From Lachnospiraceae bacterium (GTDB lineage: Bacteria; Bacillota_A; Clostridia; Lachnospirales; Lachnospiraceae): a stretch of DNA of 50,496 nt. The stretch is from NCBI GenBank assembly GCA_009911175.1, contig QXWX01000051.1:1-50496 (forward strand), written 5' to 3'. The notes under the pieces were generated by a model. That model did no database searches, had not been told where the DNA came from, and saw only the letters and a list, made by a program, of their open reading frames with translations. Position numbers and translations under genes: made by a program. Numbering within the stretch: position 1 is the first letter of the stretch; each line of letters begins with the position of its first letter. This document shows positions 33,498-42,637 of the stretch, piece by piece.

Positions 33498-34346
33498 ATG
33501 CAGTATATTAATTATCAGGAGAGCTGGCAGAGAGGGACCGCCGACTTTCCTATGGAATATCATCATGTATCCCCGTCTCATCCGCAGTATGTCATGTCCC
33601 TGCACTGGCATGTAGAGTTTGAACTGATCCGGATTTTAAAGGGCACCCTGCACCTGACCATCGATGAAGAGGAATTTGACGCTTTGGCCGGCATGTTCAT
33701 CTTTGTTCCGGCCGGCGTCCTTCATGAGGGGATGCCCGACGACTGTGAATATGACTGTCTGGTATTTGATATGAATATTCTCATGAATAAAAATGATTCC
33801 TGCTGCCGGATGATCCGCAGGATTACAGAACATGAGGTCGAGCCGCAGTATCTTTATCCAGAATCCGATCAGGAGCTCCACCGCATCATCTGGGGGATGT
33901 TCGACGCGGTGGCTTCCAGGAGGCCGGGATACCAGATGATCGTCCTTGGGTCCCTGTATCAGATGATCGGTACGATCTTTGCGGAAAACCATTATCATCC
34001 CGCGCCGGAGGTCTACCCCCGCAACCACCGGCGGATCCTGCAGCTCAAGCAGGTTCTGGAATTTATAGAAAGCTCTTATAAAATGCCGCTGACGCTGGAG
34101 GAGATTTCCCACAGCGTCAACATGTCGCCCAAATATTTTTGTAAATTTTTTCAGGAAATGACTCACCGGACCCCCATTGATTACCTGAATTATTACCGGA
34201 TCGAGAGGGCCTGCTACCAGCTTCTGACTTCCGAGCAGTCCATTACGGAGGTGGCATACAATTCCGGATTCAATGACCTGAGCTATTTTATCAAAACATT
34301 TAAAAGATATAAAGGAACCACCCCGAAACGATATCTGAAATCCTGA
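33498..34346 (+). CDS. AraC-family regulator of the fucose operon
   Basis: 282 residues, ATG with AAAGGAG upstream. Residues about 15-95 form an N-terminal cupin sensor (SLHWHVEFELIRILKGTLHL, FIFVPAGVLHEG). Residues about 180-282 are the double HTH (IESSYKMPLTLEEISHSVNM, MSPKYFCKFFQEMTHRTPID, SEQSITEVAYNSGFNDLSYF, KGTTPKRYLKS). It is divergent from the kinase-fucI-fucU operon, so it probably activates that operon in response to fucose or a pathway intermediate. Confidence 0.92.
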   Translation: MQYINYQESWQRGTADFPMEYHHVSPSHPQYVMSLHWHVEFELIRILKGTLHLTIDEEEFDALAGMFIFVPAGVLHEGMPDDCEYDCLVFDMNILMNKNDSCCRMIRRITEHEVEPQYLYPESDQELHRIIWGMFDAVASRRPGYQMIVLGSLYQMIGTIFAENHYHPAPEVYPRNHRRILQLKQVLEFIESSYKMPLTLEEISHSVNMSPKYFCKFFQEMTHRTPIDYLNYYRIERACYQLLTSEQSITEVAYNSGFNDLSYFIKTFKRYKGTTPKRYLKS

Positions 34347-34370
34347 CAGCATCCATCTTTTCTCCGTTCC

Positions 34371-34514
34371 ATGTTATATAACAATACCCTCATTGAGATT
34401 GATCACTGTTCTCCGCTTGAAATCTTAAAACCGCAGAAGAATCTGGTGGAGATTGCAAAAGGCGAAGGGATTCAGAAATTGAAAAATATGAAGGAAAAAA
34501 GGAGCCGAAAGTAG
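34371..34514 (+). other. Possible 47-residue gene remnant
   Basis: A frame MLYNNTLIEIDHCSPLEILK continuing to KEKRSRK and TAG. It has no ribosome site and no recognised family. The sequence between it and 34564 also holds a CAAAATCC/GGATTTTG hairpin. It may be the tail of a decayed gene. Confidence 0.25.
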
Positions 34515-34591
34515 CTTAGCCAAAGGAGCGCATCTCAAAATCCAAACAAGGGGATTTTGCGCCCTAAAATAGATACCGCTAAAAGAAAAAG

Positions 34592-34648
34592 CAGTCCGGT
34601 AAAAATCCAGCGCCTTAAAAAGCCTGAATTTTTACCGGACTGTTTTTT
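34592..34648. terminator. Strong bidirectional terminator
   Basis: CAGTCCGGTAAAAAT (34592-34606) and ATTTTTACCGGACTG (34628-34642) are perfect 15-bp complements, with A-rich sequence before and T6 after. It ends the AraC gene from the left and the aldo/keto reductase operon from the right. Confidence 0.9.
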
Positions 34649-34700
34649 CTTACCTATCCGGGGTATAAATCGTTATTTCCCGACAGCCCCGTATATTTTA

Positions 34701-35711
34701 TTACAGAGTCACGATCACACCGTCTTCATCCCACAGGTCATGCCAGTCGTTTGCGCCTTCCCAAAGAAATACCTGCCCTTTCACGAGCCGGTTATTCTTT
34801 TCCAGCGTTGCGATCTTTGCCATTTCCTCCTCGGTCAGCGGATCCTCAGTCATGCTCTTGAGATTGCTCACATATTCCACCTCATGCACAGAGAACGGAA
34901 TCGGAATCTGTCCCCTCTGGCGCGCCCATTTCAAAGCGATCAGTGCCGGATGCACGCCGTGCGCTTTCGCAATCTCCTGCATTTCCGGCGTCTGCATGTC
35001 CGCAACGTCCTCCGGACAGATGTCACGTTCCGGCCTCTGAGGAGAGCCAAGCGGCATGAATCCGATGGGCTGGATCTTGTGGTCATTCAGATAGTCGAAC
35101 AGCTCCTGCTGCTGGAAACAGGGATGCAGCTCCATCTCGCATGCCACGGGCAGGATCTTCATCAGAGGCAGCACTGCCTCCAGCTTCGGAATGGTCATGT
35201 TGGAAATGCCGATATTGCGGATCAGCCCTTTTTCTACCAGTTCCTCGCACTGTCTGTATGTACGGATAAACTCCTCTGTGCTGAAGGGCTTGGAATCCGG
35301 ATTTCTGGAATCCACGTCACATCCCGGCGCATGATAGTTCGGGAACGGCCAGTGAATGAAAAACAGGTCGATATAACCGCATTTCAGGTCCGCAATGCTC
35401 TTCCTGCAGGACTCCTCCACTCTTTCATGCATGTCATTCCATACCTTTGTCATGATGAATAGCTCGCTTCTCTCCACCACGCCTTCATCGAACGCGTCCT
35501 GGAACACCTGCCCGATCTGGTCCTCATTTCCATAGCATGCGGCACAGTCAAACATCCGGTAGCCGCAGCGGATCGCTCCTGCCACCGCGCCGGATACCTG
35601 CTCCGGGGTAAAGCGGTCGGATCCGAACGTCCCCATACCCACACAGGGTACTTCTACTCCATTGTAAAATGTTACCTTCGGCACACTTGCCGGATTGATA
35701 AATTCTCCCAT
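34701..35711 (-). CDS. Aldo/keto reductase
   Basis: 336 residues, ATG with AAGGAG upstream. NAD(P)H-dependent TIM-barrel oxidoreductase: VGMGTFGSDRF, the catalytic tetrad residues Asp and Tyr in FDCAACYGNEDQIG, Lys in IMTKVWNDM, His in LFFIHWPFPNY, then GLIRNIGISNMT. The KWARQRGQIPIPFS region near 260 is part of the cofactor site. Last gene of the LacI-controlled operon. With the GatD-like dehydrogenase it gives two ways to interconvert polyol and sugar; the exact substrate is not shown. Confidence 0.9.
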   Translation of the reverse strand: MGEFINPASVPKVTFYNGVEVPCVGMGTFGSDRFTPEQVSGAVAGAIRCGYRMFDCAACYGNEDQIGQVFQDAFDEGVVERSELFIMTKVWNDMHERVEESCRKSIADLKCGYIDLFFIHWPFPNYHAPGCDVDSRNPDSKPFSTEEFIRTYRQCEELVEKGLIRNIGISNMTIPKLEAVLPLMKILPVACEMELHPCFQQQELFDYLNDHKIQPIGFMPLGSPQRPERDICPEDVADMQTPEMQEIAKAHGVHPALIALKWARQRGQIPIPFSVHEVEYVSNLKSMTEDPLTEEEMAKIATLEKNNRLVKGQVFLWEGANDWHDLWDEDGVIVTL

Positions 35712-35769
35712 TGCTTCTTCTCCTTTTCTATCATCATGTTTTTACTCACGGCCCATGAAATCTGCCGTC

Positions 35770-36702
35770 TTACGCCAGCTCGATAATCTCGATCTGCGGC
35801 AGGAGCCGTTCCATATCCTCTTTTACAAAAAATCCCGTCTCTTCCCGCATGGCTGCTGCTGCGGAAACAGCGCTTGCCTTACGCAATGTCTCTTTGATGC
35901 TTAAGCCCTCGCTCAGGCCCAACGCAAACCCGGCAGTCATGGAATCTCCGCAGCCCACCGTATTCACCGCATGGATCCGGGGTACTCTGGCCCGGTATGC
36001 GCCCTCATCCGATACCACAACGGCGCCGTCTCCTCCCAGGGATACGGTAACGATCCTAATCCCGCGCCCATGAAGCACCTTTGCCGCTTCTATGATCTCT
36101 TCCGGATCGGTGCAGTCCTTCCCGGTCAGCATCCGGATCTCATCCAGGTTGGGCTTGATCATGGTCGGGACAGCCTTAATCCCCTGCTCCAGCAGCTTCC
36201 CGCTGGTATCCAGGATCACCGGCTTTCCCGCTTCCCTGACAAGCTTTACCATCCGCTGATAGGCTGTGCCGTCCAGCCCTTTGGGTACGCTTCCGGATAT
36301 GGTCACCACATCCGCGTCTGCCGCCAGTCCCTGAAAATGCTCCAGGAACCGTTCAAAATCCGCCTCAGTCACGGTAAATCCCGGTTCCAGAAATTCCGTC
36401 TGGAGCTGGTTCTTTTCGTCCCAGATATTGATGCAGGAACGGCTCTCGGCTTCCATATGGTAAAACGCGCTCTTGATCCCAAAGGGCTCCAGCGCATCTT
36501 CAATATAATGCCCTGCGTGGCCGCCGACAAATCCGGTGGCCGTCACCTCCGCCCCATAGATGGCTGCAGGCTTGGACACATTCAGCCCCTTGCCGCCCGG
36601 CGTATAGACGCATTCCTTCACCCGGTTCACCTCTCCCGTCCGGACCTCCTCTACCACATACCGTTTGTCGATGGCCGCATTCAATGTCACTGTCAGAATC
36701 AT
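35770..36702 (-). CDS. PfkB-family hexose kinase (1-phosphofructokinase / tagatose-6-P kinase type)
   Basis: 310 residues, ATG with AGGAGG nine bases upstream. ILTVTLNAAIDKRYVV at the N-terminus and YTPGGKGLNVS are typical of FruK/LacC. VTISGSVPKGLDG and IKPNLDEIRMLTG follow. The catalytic loop reads NTVGCGDSMTAGF, with Cys where most members have Ala (GAGDS); the Asp base is kept. It probably makes a 1,6-bisphosphate for the class II aldolase in the same operon. Confidence 0.92.
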   Translation of the reverse strand: MILTVTLNAAIDKRYVVEEVRTGEVNRVKECVYTPGGKGLNVSKPAAIYGAEVTATGFVGGHAGHYIEDALEPFGIKSAFYHMEAESRSCINIWDEKNQLQTEFLEPGFTVTEADFERFLEHFQGLAADADVVTISGSVPKGLDGTAYQRMVKLVREAGKPVILDTSGKLLEQGIKAVPTMIKPNLDEIRMLTGKDCTDPEEIIEAAKVLHGRGIRIVTVSLGGDGAVVVSDEGAYRARVPRIHAVNTVGCGDSMTAGFALGLSEGLSIKETLRKASAVSAAAAMREETGFFVKEDMERLLPQIEIIELA

Positions 36703-36716
36703 CTCAAGCCTTCCTC

Positions 36717-37760
36717 CTAATTACACAGCAGCACCTTGCCCTTTACGAGGCCCGGTGTCTTGAACATCTGAAACGCTTCCTGTGCCTGGCTCATGGGCAT
36801 CTTTTTGTAAATGAGCCCTTCATCGAACTTTAACTGCCCGGTTGCAAAATAATGGGCCGTCAGTTCCCATTCCTTTCCCGGGAACGGCGAGCTGTAGGAC
36901 ATCCAGGAACCAGTCAGCTTAAATTCCTTCCGGTTCATATTTTCCCACATCCGCGGGGTAAAGGTCAGGTCCACATGGGGGGTTCCGATAAAGCACACAT
37001 GAGCCTTATTTGCGGCAAGCTCAAACGCCATGTACATGGTCGGCGCCTGTCCGGCGGTCTCATAGACATAGGCAAATCCTTTCCCTCCGGTAAGCTCCAT
37101 GGCCTTCTCCAAAAAGCCTTCCTCTGTGGTGTTGATGACCTCGTCCGCTCCCAGCCGCTTCGCCAGCTCCAGCCGTTCCTCGCTGATGTCAAAGACCACC
37201 GCTTTTCTGGATCCGAAGATCTTAGCCCACTGCATGGTAAACAGCCCGATGGTGCCGCCGCCCAGTACTGCCACATGCTGCCCGCCCTGATAATCATTCT
37301 GAAGCAGGCCGTGAAGCGCTACTGTGGACGGTTCAAACATGGCTCCCTGCTCATAGGAAATGGACGGATCAAATATGACCGCATTCTGTTCCGGAAGGAC
37401 CACATAGTCCGCATTGCTCCCCTGCTGACGGGATCCGATAAAGCTGTAATGCTTACAGAGAGAAAAATTCCCGTTCTGGCAGTCATCGCATTTCATGCAG
37501 GGAAGCAGAGGCGCGCCAGAAACCCGGTCACCGATCTTTACCTTTGTAACCCCTTCCCCGACTTCCACCACGTCTCCGGAAAACTCATGTCCGAGCACGA
37601 TCGGATAAAAATGGACTCCATTGTAGAGAACCCTGGGGATATCTGAACCGCAGATCCCGGACGCTTTTACCTTTACCTTCACTTCCCCCGGTCCCGGCGT
37701 CGGCTCCTCGTAGTCCAGATACTGTACATCTTCATTTGCACATACTACTGCTGCTTTCAT
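36717..37760 (-). CDS. Zinc-dependent polyol dehydrogenase, GatD-like
   Basis: 347 residues from MKAAVVCANEDVQYLDY (37760) with AAAGGAG ten bases upstream; the frame starts ten codons earlier without support. Medium-chain alcohol dehydrogenase: catalytic zinc in GICGSDIPR and LGHEFSGDVVEVG, structural zinc Cys cluster CMKCDDCQNGNFSLC, and the Rossmann motif AVLGGGTIGLFTMQ. Closest in look to galactitol-1-phosphate 5-dehydrogenase (GatD), including NGVHFYPIVLGHE. It probably oxidises a hexitol or hexitol phosphate. Confidence 0.9.
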   Translation of the reverse strand: MKAAVVCANEDVQYLDYEEPTPGPGEVKVKVKASGICGSDIPRVLYNGVHFYPIVLGHEFSGDVVEVGEGVTKVKIGDRVSGAPLLPCMKCDDCQNGNFSLCKHYSFIGSRQQGSNADYVVLPEQNAVIFDPSISYEQGAMFEPSTVALHGLLQNDYQGGQHVAVLGGGTIGLFTMQWAKIFGSRKAVVFDISEERLELAKRLGADEVINTTEEGFLEKAMELTGGKGFAYVYETAGQAPTMYMAFELAANKAHVCFIGTPHVDLTFTPRMWENMNRKEFKLTGSWMSYSSPFPGKEWELTAHYFATGQLKFDEGLIYKKMPMSQAQEAFQMFKTPGLVKGKVLLCN

Positions 37761-37841
37761 CTTTTCTGACTCCTTTTGTATCTGTTTCATCAGACACCTT
37801 ATTTTTTATGATACTGTCATACTGCCTCCCAAAACGGCAGG

Positions 37842-39359
37842 TTAACTTTTCCTGTATTTCTTCATTATGCCCTTGAGCTGCCCATACAGTTCCAGATAGA
37901 TCTGGTAGTTCCTCTCATAAACCTCCCGATGCTCCGGGTTTGGCTCATGGCGGCGCTTTTCCTTTACTGTCAGTCCTACGGCTTCCTCAAAACTGCCGTA
38001 CATGCCTACGCCCACGCCGGCCAGGATCGCCGCGCCCAGTGTGGTGGCCGTATCGGATGAGGGCACTACGATCGGCTTTCCGGTAATATCGGACTTGATC
38101 TGGGTCCACAGCAGCGAATTGGCCGAGCCGCCCATGGCCCGCAGCACCTCTGCCTCTGCTCCGGCTTCTCTGGCGATCTCCAGATTGTGGCGCAGAGAAT
38201 AGGCCACACCCTCCATGGCCGCCCGGATAAAATGTCCCTTGGTTTTTCCGAAGTCCATCCCATAATAGACTCCTTTGGCATCCGGATCCCAGATCGGAGA
38301 GCGTTCGCCGGACATATAGGGGAGAAATACCATTCCGTCGCAGCCTGGGCCAACTGCCTCCGCCGCTTCGTTGAACAGTTCCAGCGAGCTTTTGCCGCAT
38401 CCCTTTCCTGCTTCCCGCTCGTAAGCGCCGAATTCCCGTTCCAGCCAGCGCATCACACCGCCGCCTCCGGTGGTGCCCCCCTGGAGGAGCCACCTGCCCG
38501 GCACCACATGGTAGCCCAAGATCAATCTCGGGTCTGCCTGATAGGTGTCGATACAGATGCTCATTCCGCCCGCCTGGCCGCCCTGTTCCTGGGTCTCTCC
38601 CGGGTGGACAACACCTGCTCCTAATGTTCCGCAGGCCGCATCCAGCCCTCCTGCCGCCACAGGGGTTCCTGCCGTCAGTCCGCTTTCCTCCGCCGCCTGA
38701 TCGGTCACTGTCCCGATGACGGCATGGCTTGGATAAATATCCGGAAGCAGCGGCCTGGGAATCTCCAGCGCCTCGCACAGCTCCTCATCCCATGCTCCGG
38801 TACGCATATCGAAGCAGTGCATGCCGTATCCCTGGGAAATGTCCTGGGTCATGCTGCCGGTCAGCCGGAACGCAATGTAGCTGTTGGACTGCAGGATCTT
38901 ATATGTACGGCGGTACACCTCCGGCAAATTCCTCCGGTACCAGAGGATCTTCGCCGTGGTATAAGACGGCTGCAGAGAGTTGCCCGCTGTCCGGAAGATC
39001 CGGTCCGCTCCAAGCCTTTCATTATATTCATCACAGATATCCTGTGCCCTGGTATCCATCCAGATGGGTGTCCTGGCCAGCACATTTCCCGCCTGGTCCA
39101 CCGGAATTGCCGACCAGCTCTGCCCGTCGATTCCAACACCTGCGATCTCCGACAGATCCACTCCGTCTGCCGCCATCCTCTTTATGGCAGTGCACACGGC
39201 CCGCCACCAGTCCCGCGGATCCTGCTCCGCCCATCCCGGATGGGGATAGTACACCGGATATTCCTCGCTGGCCGAAGCGATCACCTCTCCGTTCCGGTTA
39301 AATACCGCAGCCTTGCAGGCGCTTGTTCCAATATCAATTCCTAACAAATATGGTTTCAT
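37842..39359 (-). CDS. FGGY-family ketose kinase (xylulokinase-like)
   Basis: 505 residues. The ATG at 39359 (MKPYLLGIDIGTSACKAAVF) shares its A with the TGA of the LacI gene, so translation is coupled. FGGY fold: YPHPGWAEQDPRDWWRA, GIDGQSWSAIPVD, WMDTRAQD, the second-domain signature FLPYMSGERSPIWDPDAKGV, and RAMGGSANSLLWTQIKSDI. Xylulokinase-like members phosphorylate five- or six-carbon ketoses. With PfkB and aldolase downstream and upstream, a ketohexose is the likelier substrate here; this is inference. Confidence 0.92.
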   Translation of the reverse strand: MKPYLLGIDIGTSACKAAVFNRNGEVIASASEEYPVYYPHPGWAEQDPRDWWRAVCTAIKRMAADGVDLSEIAGVGIDGQSWSAIPVDQAGNVLARTPIWMDTRAQDICDEYNERLGADRIFRTAGNSLQPSYTTAKILWYRRNLPEVYRRTYKILQSNSYIAFRLTGSMTQDISQGYGMHCFDMRTGAWDEELCEALEIPRPLLPDIYPSHAVIGTVTDQAAEESGLTAGTPVAAGGLDAACGTLGAGVVHPGETQEQGGQAGGMSICIDTYQADPRLILGYHVVPGRWLLQGGTTGGGGVMRWLEREFGAYEREAGKGCGKSSLELFNEAAEAVGPGCDGMVFLPYMSGERSPIWDPDAKGVYYGMDFGKTKGHFIRAAMEGVAYSLRHNLEIAREAGAEAEVLRAMGGSANSLLWTQIKSDITGKPIVVPSSDTATTLGAAILAGVGVGMYGSFEEAVGLTVKEKRRHEPNPEHREVYERNYQIYLELYGQLKGIMKKYRKS

Positions 39360-40423
39360 CACAGCCCCCTTTCTTCCTTCTGTACACGGCTTTCGGATCC
39401 TTCGGCAGCCCGTAACGTATCCGGCCGCCGGCAAACGGATCTTCCTTCCACAAAGCTGGTGGCCAGCCTGACCGTCTCAAACTCCGTCTGCTCTTTTTCC
39501 TCCAGCCTTTTCAGCATCAGCTCCGCGGCCCGCCTTCCCAGCTCCTTCGTAGGCTGGGTCACGATACTGAGCTTCGGGATGCATGCCCTGGCAAATTCCA
39601 TATTGTCAAAGCCGATGACCGACATTTCCTCCGGAATCCGGATTCCCAGTTCATTCAGCTCGATCATCGCCCCCAGCGTCATTTCATAGTTGGAAATGAA
39701 GACCGCTGTCATGTCGGGATTTTTCCTGGTAAGCTCCTGGATTCCCCGGCTTCCGCCCCGGATGGTATAGTCCCCCCGGACGACCAGGGATTCGCTGGCA
39801 GCAATCCCCGCCTGTTCCAGCGCCCGCACATACCCCCGAAAACGTTCCTCCGCCGTGTAGACCTCCTGTTCCCCCGCGATCATGCCGATCCTTCGGTGCC
39901 CCGCGGCGATCAGACGCCGGATCGCGTCCTCCGCGGCGCCCTGGTTATCTACCAGCACGGTATCGCAATGGACGCTGCGGATCCTTCGGTCGATCATCAC
40001 AATGGGCTTTCCGGTTTTCATCACATTCTGCAGGAAGGCGCCGCTTTTCCCGGTGGGAATGACGATCATCCCGTCCACTCTGCGGCGTTTCAAAAATTCT
40101 ACTGCTTCCGCTTCCCGCTTTTCATCGGTACGGCAGTCGCAGATCATGGCCGCATAGCCCTGCCCCCGGAGCACATCCTCCAGCTCTGTAATGATCTCCG
40201 CAAAGAAAATGTTATTCAGCTCCGGTATGACGATGCCGATCATCCTCGTCCGGTTGGTTTTTAACCCCCGGGCAACCTCATTGACTTCAAAATTCAGTTT
40301 TTCAATGGCCTGCTCAATCTTGACCCGGTTCTTCTCCCGGACATTTCCTCCATTCAGATAGGAAGAAATCGTTGCCAGCCCGAGCCCGGTTTCTTTTGCT
40401 ATGTCTTTCATCGTTGCCGCCAT
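39359..40423 (-). CDS. LacI-family repressor of the ketose operon
   Basis: 354 residues, ATG with AGGGGGCGG upstream. N-terminal HTH MKDIAKETGLGLATISSYLN and hinge NFEVNEVARGLKTNRTRMIG, then a sugar-binding sensor domain (VIPELNNIFFAEIITELED, VIGFDNMEFARACIP). It lies inside the operon it probably controls, between the aldolase and kinase genes. Its likely operator is the perfect palindrome at 41436-41457. Confidence 0.93.
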   Translation of the reverse strand: MAATMKDIAKETGLGLATISSYLNGGNVREKNRVKIEQAIEKLNFEVNEVARGLKTNRTRMIGIVIPELNNIFFAEIITELEDVLRGQGYAAMICDCRTDEKREAEAVEFLKRRRVDGMIVIPTGKSGAFLQNVMKTGKPIVMIDRRIRSVHCDTVLVDNQGAAEDAIRRLIAAGHRRIGMIAGEQEVYTAEERFRGYVRALEQAGIAASESLVVRGDYTIRGGSRGIQELTRKNPDMTAVFISNYEMTLGAMIELNELGIRIPEEMSVIGFDNMEFARACIPKLSIVTQPTKELGRRAAELMLKRLEEKEQTEFETVRLATSFVEGRSVCRRPDTLRAAEGSESRVQKEERGL

Positions 40424-40564
40424 ATCCGCCCCCTGCTTTCACTGCTGTTTCAAAATCGATACTCAAGGGCATCCCGTATGGCCATTCGGCCGTTTCACAA
40501 GGCATACCACTCTGCCATTCTTCCTCCGTCCATACCCAAGCCGCATCCCACAATGGACATCATA

Positions 40565-41416
40565 TCAATCTGCCTTTCCGTCGCATCCGCACACCTTCAT
40601 GCGTTCCATCACCAGCTGCTTCACTGCCTCCATACCGACCACGCCCAGCTTCTTTGGGTCAAAAGTGTCCGGCTTCTCTTCGATCAGCTTCTTGCCCGCA
40701 GCAGTGTAAGCCGCCCGCAGTTCGGTCGCAAAATTTACCTTGCAGATTCCCCGGCGCACACATTCCCGTACTTCGTCATCGCTCAGCCCAGACGCTCCGT
40801 GAAGCACCAGCGGGATGGAAACCACCTTCCGGATCTCGGATACACGCTCCTTGTCCAGCACCGGCGTTCCCTTGTAAAATCCATGGGCCGTTCCGATGGC
40901 AACCGCCAGAGAGGTCACTCCGGTTCTTTCCACAAATTCCTTCGCTTCCGCGGGATCCGTATTGGTATCTGCTTCTGCTTCCAGGTCATCCTCTTTGCCG
41001 CCTACCTTGCCGAGCTCAGCCTCTACTGGGATGCCGCAGGCTTTTGCCACATCCGCGACCCTTTTGCTGACCGCGATGTTCCCCTCCAGATCTTCATGAG
41101 AACCGTCGATCATCACAGAAGTATATCCTGCCTTAAGCGCCTGTACCGCCAATTCAAAGCTGCTGCCGTGATCCAGGTGAAGGCAGACCGGAACTGCCGC
41201 TTTTTTCGCCTCCGCAGCGACGATCGCATAATAGGTCTCCAGCGTCCCGTACTTGATCGTGGACGGCGTTGTCTGCAGCATGACCGGGGCATGAAGCTCC
41301 TCCGCGGCAGCAATGACCGCTTTCACCATCTCCATGTTCTCCACATTGAACGCGCCTACGGCATAGCCGCCCTTTTGTGCGTCTGCCAGCATTTTTTCTG
41401 ATGTTACTAATGGCAT
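40565..41416 (-). CDS. Class II aldolase (fructose/tagatose-bisphosphate type)
   Basis: 283 residues from MPLVTSEKMLADAQKGGYAV (41416) with GGAGG eight bases upstream. Zinc-dependent TIM barrel: FNVENMEMVKAVIAAAEE, zinc ligands in CLHLDHGSS, MIDGSHEDLEGNIAVSKRV, EAELGKVGGKEDD, AVAIGTAHGFYKG and LVLHGASGLSDDEV. GatY/KbaY and FbaA share this form. It splits a ketohexose 1,6-bisphosphate into DHAP and glyceraldehyde 3-phosphate. First gene of the operon. Confidence 0.93.
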   Translation of the reverse strand: MPLVTSEKMLADAQKGGYAVGAFNVENMEMVKAVIAAAEELHAPVMLQTTPSTIKYGTLETYYAIVAAEAKKAAVPVCLHLDHGSSFELAVQALKAGYTSVMIDGSHEDLEGNIAVSKRVADVAKACGIPVEAELGKVGGKEDDLEAEADTNTDPAEAKEFVERTGVTSLAVAIGTAHGFYKGTPVLDKERVSEIRKVVSIPLVLHGASGLSDDEVRECVRRGICKVNFATELRAAYTAAGKKLIEEKPDTFDPKKLGVVGMEAVKQLVMERMKVCGCDGKAD

Positions 41417-41435
41417 CTTGTTCTCCTCCTTTATT

Positions 41436-41457
41436 AAAACCGAAACGTTTCGGTTTT
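41436..41457. promoter_or_regulatory. Perfect 22-bp palindromic LacI operator
   Basis: AAAACCGAAAC and its exact mirror GTTTCGGTTTT meet at a central CG. It lies just downstream of the predicted transcription start and 19 bases before the aldolase ATG, where a bound repressor would block initiation. Confidence 0.9.
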
Positions 41458-41468
41458 TTGTTAAAATT

Positions 41469-41497
41469 ATCGTACTACATTTCCAGGCAAAAGTCAA
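41469..41497 (-). promoter_or_regulatory. Promoter of the ketose operon
   Basis: TTGACT (41497-41492), 17 bases, TACGAT (41474-41469) on the minus strand, directly upstream of the palindromic operator. Confidence 0.75.
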
Positions 41498-41597
41498 TAA
41501 AAAAGTTCTGATTTCTTTTCTTTTTCTATGCAAAACTTATATTTAAAAGTATTCTTCTGCTGCAATTCTTCCGTTTCCTCCGTGGCTGAATGACAAA

Positions 41598-41636
41598 CCG
41601 CCGCAGTATGCATCTCTCCTCTGCATGCCGCGGCGG
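41598..41636 (-). terminator. GC-rich hairpin after dapA
   Basis: CCGCCGC-AGTATGCAT pairs with GCATGCCG-CGGCGG (41598-41636) around a short loop. The T-run on the minus strand is weak (TTTG). It probably ends the dapA transcript. Confidence 0.6.
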
Positions 41637-41725
41637 CTCTTAAAACCACTCGTAATATTCAACTTTATCGCTGCAAACGACAGTTTATTGGCTGGCCAGT
41701 GAACTGTAATGACAGCAACTCTTTT

Positions 41726-42610
41726 TTACAGGATCCCAAACTCCAGCATCGCCTTTTTCAGCACTTCCTTATGCTGCGGCTCGAGCTCGGTCAATGGTCC
41801 TCTCAACGGTCCGCACTCCTTCCCCATCAGGTTCATTGCCGCCTTCACCGGGATCGGATTCACCTCACAGAACAGGGCGTCACAGAGCGGAAGCGCATCC
41901 AGCTGCATCTTACAGCTTCCCTGGATATCACCTTCAAAGAACTTATAGACCATATCATGTACGTACTTCGGCGCCACATTCGACAACACAGAGATCACTC
42001 CCAGACCTCCCAGAGACAGCAGCGGAACGATCTGGTCATCGTTGCCGGAATAGAGGTCAATCTTCCCGTCGCACAGGTGCATGATCTTCGCCACATTGCC
42101 GATATTGCCGGATGCCTCCTTGATCCCCGCGATGTATTCCACATTTTTTACCAGATGCGCCACAGTCTCCGGCTGGATCGCACATCCGGTACGGCTGGGT
42201 ACATTATAAAGGATGGCCGGGATCTTTGCCTCATTGGCGATCCTTGTATAATGGGCGATCAGTCCGTTCTGCGTCGCCTTATTGTAATACGGCGTCACAA
42301 GGAGCAGTCCCTCCGCCCCTGCCGCTGCCGCCTCTTTGGAGAGCTGCACTGCCGTAGCGGTACTGTTGGAACCAGTCCCCGCAATAACCGGGATTCGGTG
42401 GTTCACGCGCTCAATTGCAAACTTGATCACGTCCATGTGCTCCTGCTCGCTTAAAGTCGCGGACTCTCCTGTCGTTCCGCAGATAATGATAGAATCTGTC
42501 TCCCCGGCAATCTGCTCCTCCAGGATCTCATCCAGCTTATCATAGTTCACTTCCAGATTTTCCTTCATTGGTGTAATGATCGCAACACCTGCGCCCTTAA
42601 AAATTGCCAC
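41726..42610 (-). CDS. dapA: 4-hydroxy-tetrahydrodipicolinate synthase
   Basis: 294 residues, GTG start with AGGAGG nine bases upstream. It condenses pyruvate and aspartate semialdehyde in lysine/diaminopimelate synthesis. TIM barrel: GAGVAIITPM, CGTTGESATLSEQEH, VIAGTGSNSTATAV, LLVTPYYNKATQNGL, ILYNVPSRTG and the Schiff-base Lys in IAGIKEASGNI. It is alone in its transcript, under a lysine riboswitch. As the substrate also feeds cell wall and spore dipicolinate, lysine feedback here is expected. Confidence 0.96.
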   Translation of the reverse strand: MAIFKGAGVAIITPMKENLEVNYDKLDEILEEQIAGETDSIIICGTTGESATLSEQEHMDVIKFAIERVNHRIPVIAGTGSNSTATAVQLSKEAAAAGAEGLLLVTPYYNKATQNGLIAHYTRIANEAKIPAILYNVPSRTGCAIQPETVAHLVKNVEYIAGIKEASGNIGNVAKIMHLCDGKIDLYSGNDDQIVPLLSLGGLGVISVLSNVAPKYVHDMVYKFFEGDIQGSCKMQLDALPLCDALFCEVNPIPVKAAMNLMGKECGPLRGPLTELEPQHKEVLKKAMLEFGIL

Positions 42611-42637
42611 TGCTTTTTCCTCCTGCTCTTTTTTGAC

